Assembly: GCA_000969725.1 (NCBI GenBank) | Contig: JXSR01S046980.1 | Source: Ophiothrix spiculata | Taxonomy: Eukaryota; Echinodermata; Ophiuroidea; Amphilepidida; Ophiotrichidae | Strand: one strand, 5' to 3' | DNA length: 46,005 bases | In this document: piece by piece, positions 45,353 to 46,005 of the stretch | Layout: each line of letters begins with the position of its first letter | Numbering within the stretch: position 1 is the stretch's first letter | The notes under the pieces: generated by a model | Seen by the model: only the letters and a program-made list of their open reading frames with translations | Told to the model about the DNA's origin: nothing | The model's database searches: none | Translations under genes and position numbers: made by a program

Positions 45353-46005
45353 TATTTACACGTTGTTTCCAGGGAGAGCTCTGAATATTCATCAAGACAC
45401 AGTATTTGAAATGTCATTTTATTTTGATACACATATGGACAGAACTTTGATTCAGAATGATTATTTTATTTTATAGAGTTCTTACTTCAGCCACAAAACT
45501 TTGAATTTAAGCTATTCTTTATTGTAAGTTCTGAAAACACAAGTTTCTTAGGAACATGTTTTAATAAGTGATTACAATTTTCCGGATAAAAAGTCAAATC
45601 AAAAGTTTTTAGAGAAAAGATTTGGATGAGGACATGAAATATGATTTTATACAGAAAAACACTGATTCAAAGTTTGAGCTAAAAGTGGTGGAAAATGAAG
45701 TGTTTAATGCTTTGTTGAGAAAAAAACATCTATTTAGGTTGAAAGAAGTTTCATTATCTGGAACATGAATTATGACTTAAAACATCGGACAGTAAACCTA
45801 ATCATCTTCTCATGGCCTAAACTCCAATTCTTTAGCGCAGACAAATCATTAGCCGAGTAACAGTTCCTCCTTAGGTCTCTTACTGTCGCTACTCTTTCCT
45901 CCTCATAGAAAAGTGATTTTTATAAAGTAAAAAATTGCGAGTAATTTGCCATATCATTTCCTATCATCTCTCAATATCACAGACAGTTAGCTACTTGAAA
46001 TCCAG
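45353..46005. other. Non-coding DNA to window end, nothing recognised
   Basis: No gene, RNA or element features seen. Confidence 0.4.

Overview
This is a strongly AT-rich stretch of eukaryotic nuclear DNA from a draft assembly. It has two runs of Ns (811 and 50 bases) and contains no convincing complete protein-coding gene, rRNA gene, functional tRNA gene, operon or CRISPR array. It is dominated by decayed non-LTR retrotransposon pieces, a tRNA-derived SINE, short DNA transposons with inverted ends and target-site duplications, degenerate kilobase-scale tandem repeats, and duplications next to gaps. That mix suggests an invertebrate animal, and I lean towards a marine deuterostome or similar, at low confidence. 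Nothing here fixes the species.

Layout. 1-228: a CpG-containing start and a possible first coding exon (ATG at 207, splice donor after 228); if this is right, most of the window is a long first intron. 229-3007: near-featureless DNA with one short hairpin (1668-1726). 3008-3451: two local direct duplications. 3950-8960: about four degenerate copies of a ~1 kb non-coding unit. Two copies are interrupted by DNA transposons: a Mutator-like one at 5337-5905 with a 9-bp target-site duplication, and a TA-flanked one at 7519-7895. 10108-10464: a TTAA-flanked MITE. 11619-15375: a duplicated block carrying a 5'-truncated LINE with a frameshifted reverse transcriptase and the 811-N gap; it looks like either a tandem duplication or two haplotypes joined end to end.

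15569-18620: a 31-bp minisatellite, a perfect 60-bp palindrome, a ~105-bp tandem repeat and a CpG-rich hAT-like element with a long internal hairpin. 21720-29151: six units of a second large tandem array, each with the same invariant 27-nt core. 29151-33181: a 1.7 kb segmental duplication around the 50-N gap; each copy starts with a 237-bp mariner-like MITE and contains a hairpin. 33990-34291: the SINE. 34436-34884: three small hairpins, two of them tandem and related. 36245-36530: a 3' piece of the same LINE family. 37584-40010: a possible decayed mariner/IS630-type element with a broken transposase and matching inverted ends. 40010-46005: minor repeats, a SINE/LINE tail and a ~400-bp MITE.

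No genes can be seen working together. The biology is repeat dynamics. The points most worth checking are the six-copy array with its invariant core, the tandem hairpin pair with one apparent compensatory change, the perfect palindrome, the Mutator-like element, and the gap-edge duplications that bear on assembly quality.
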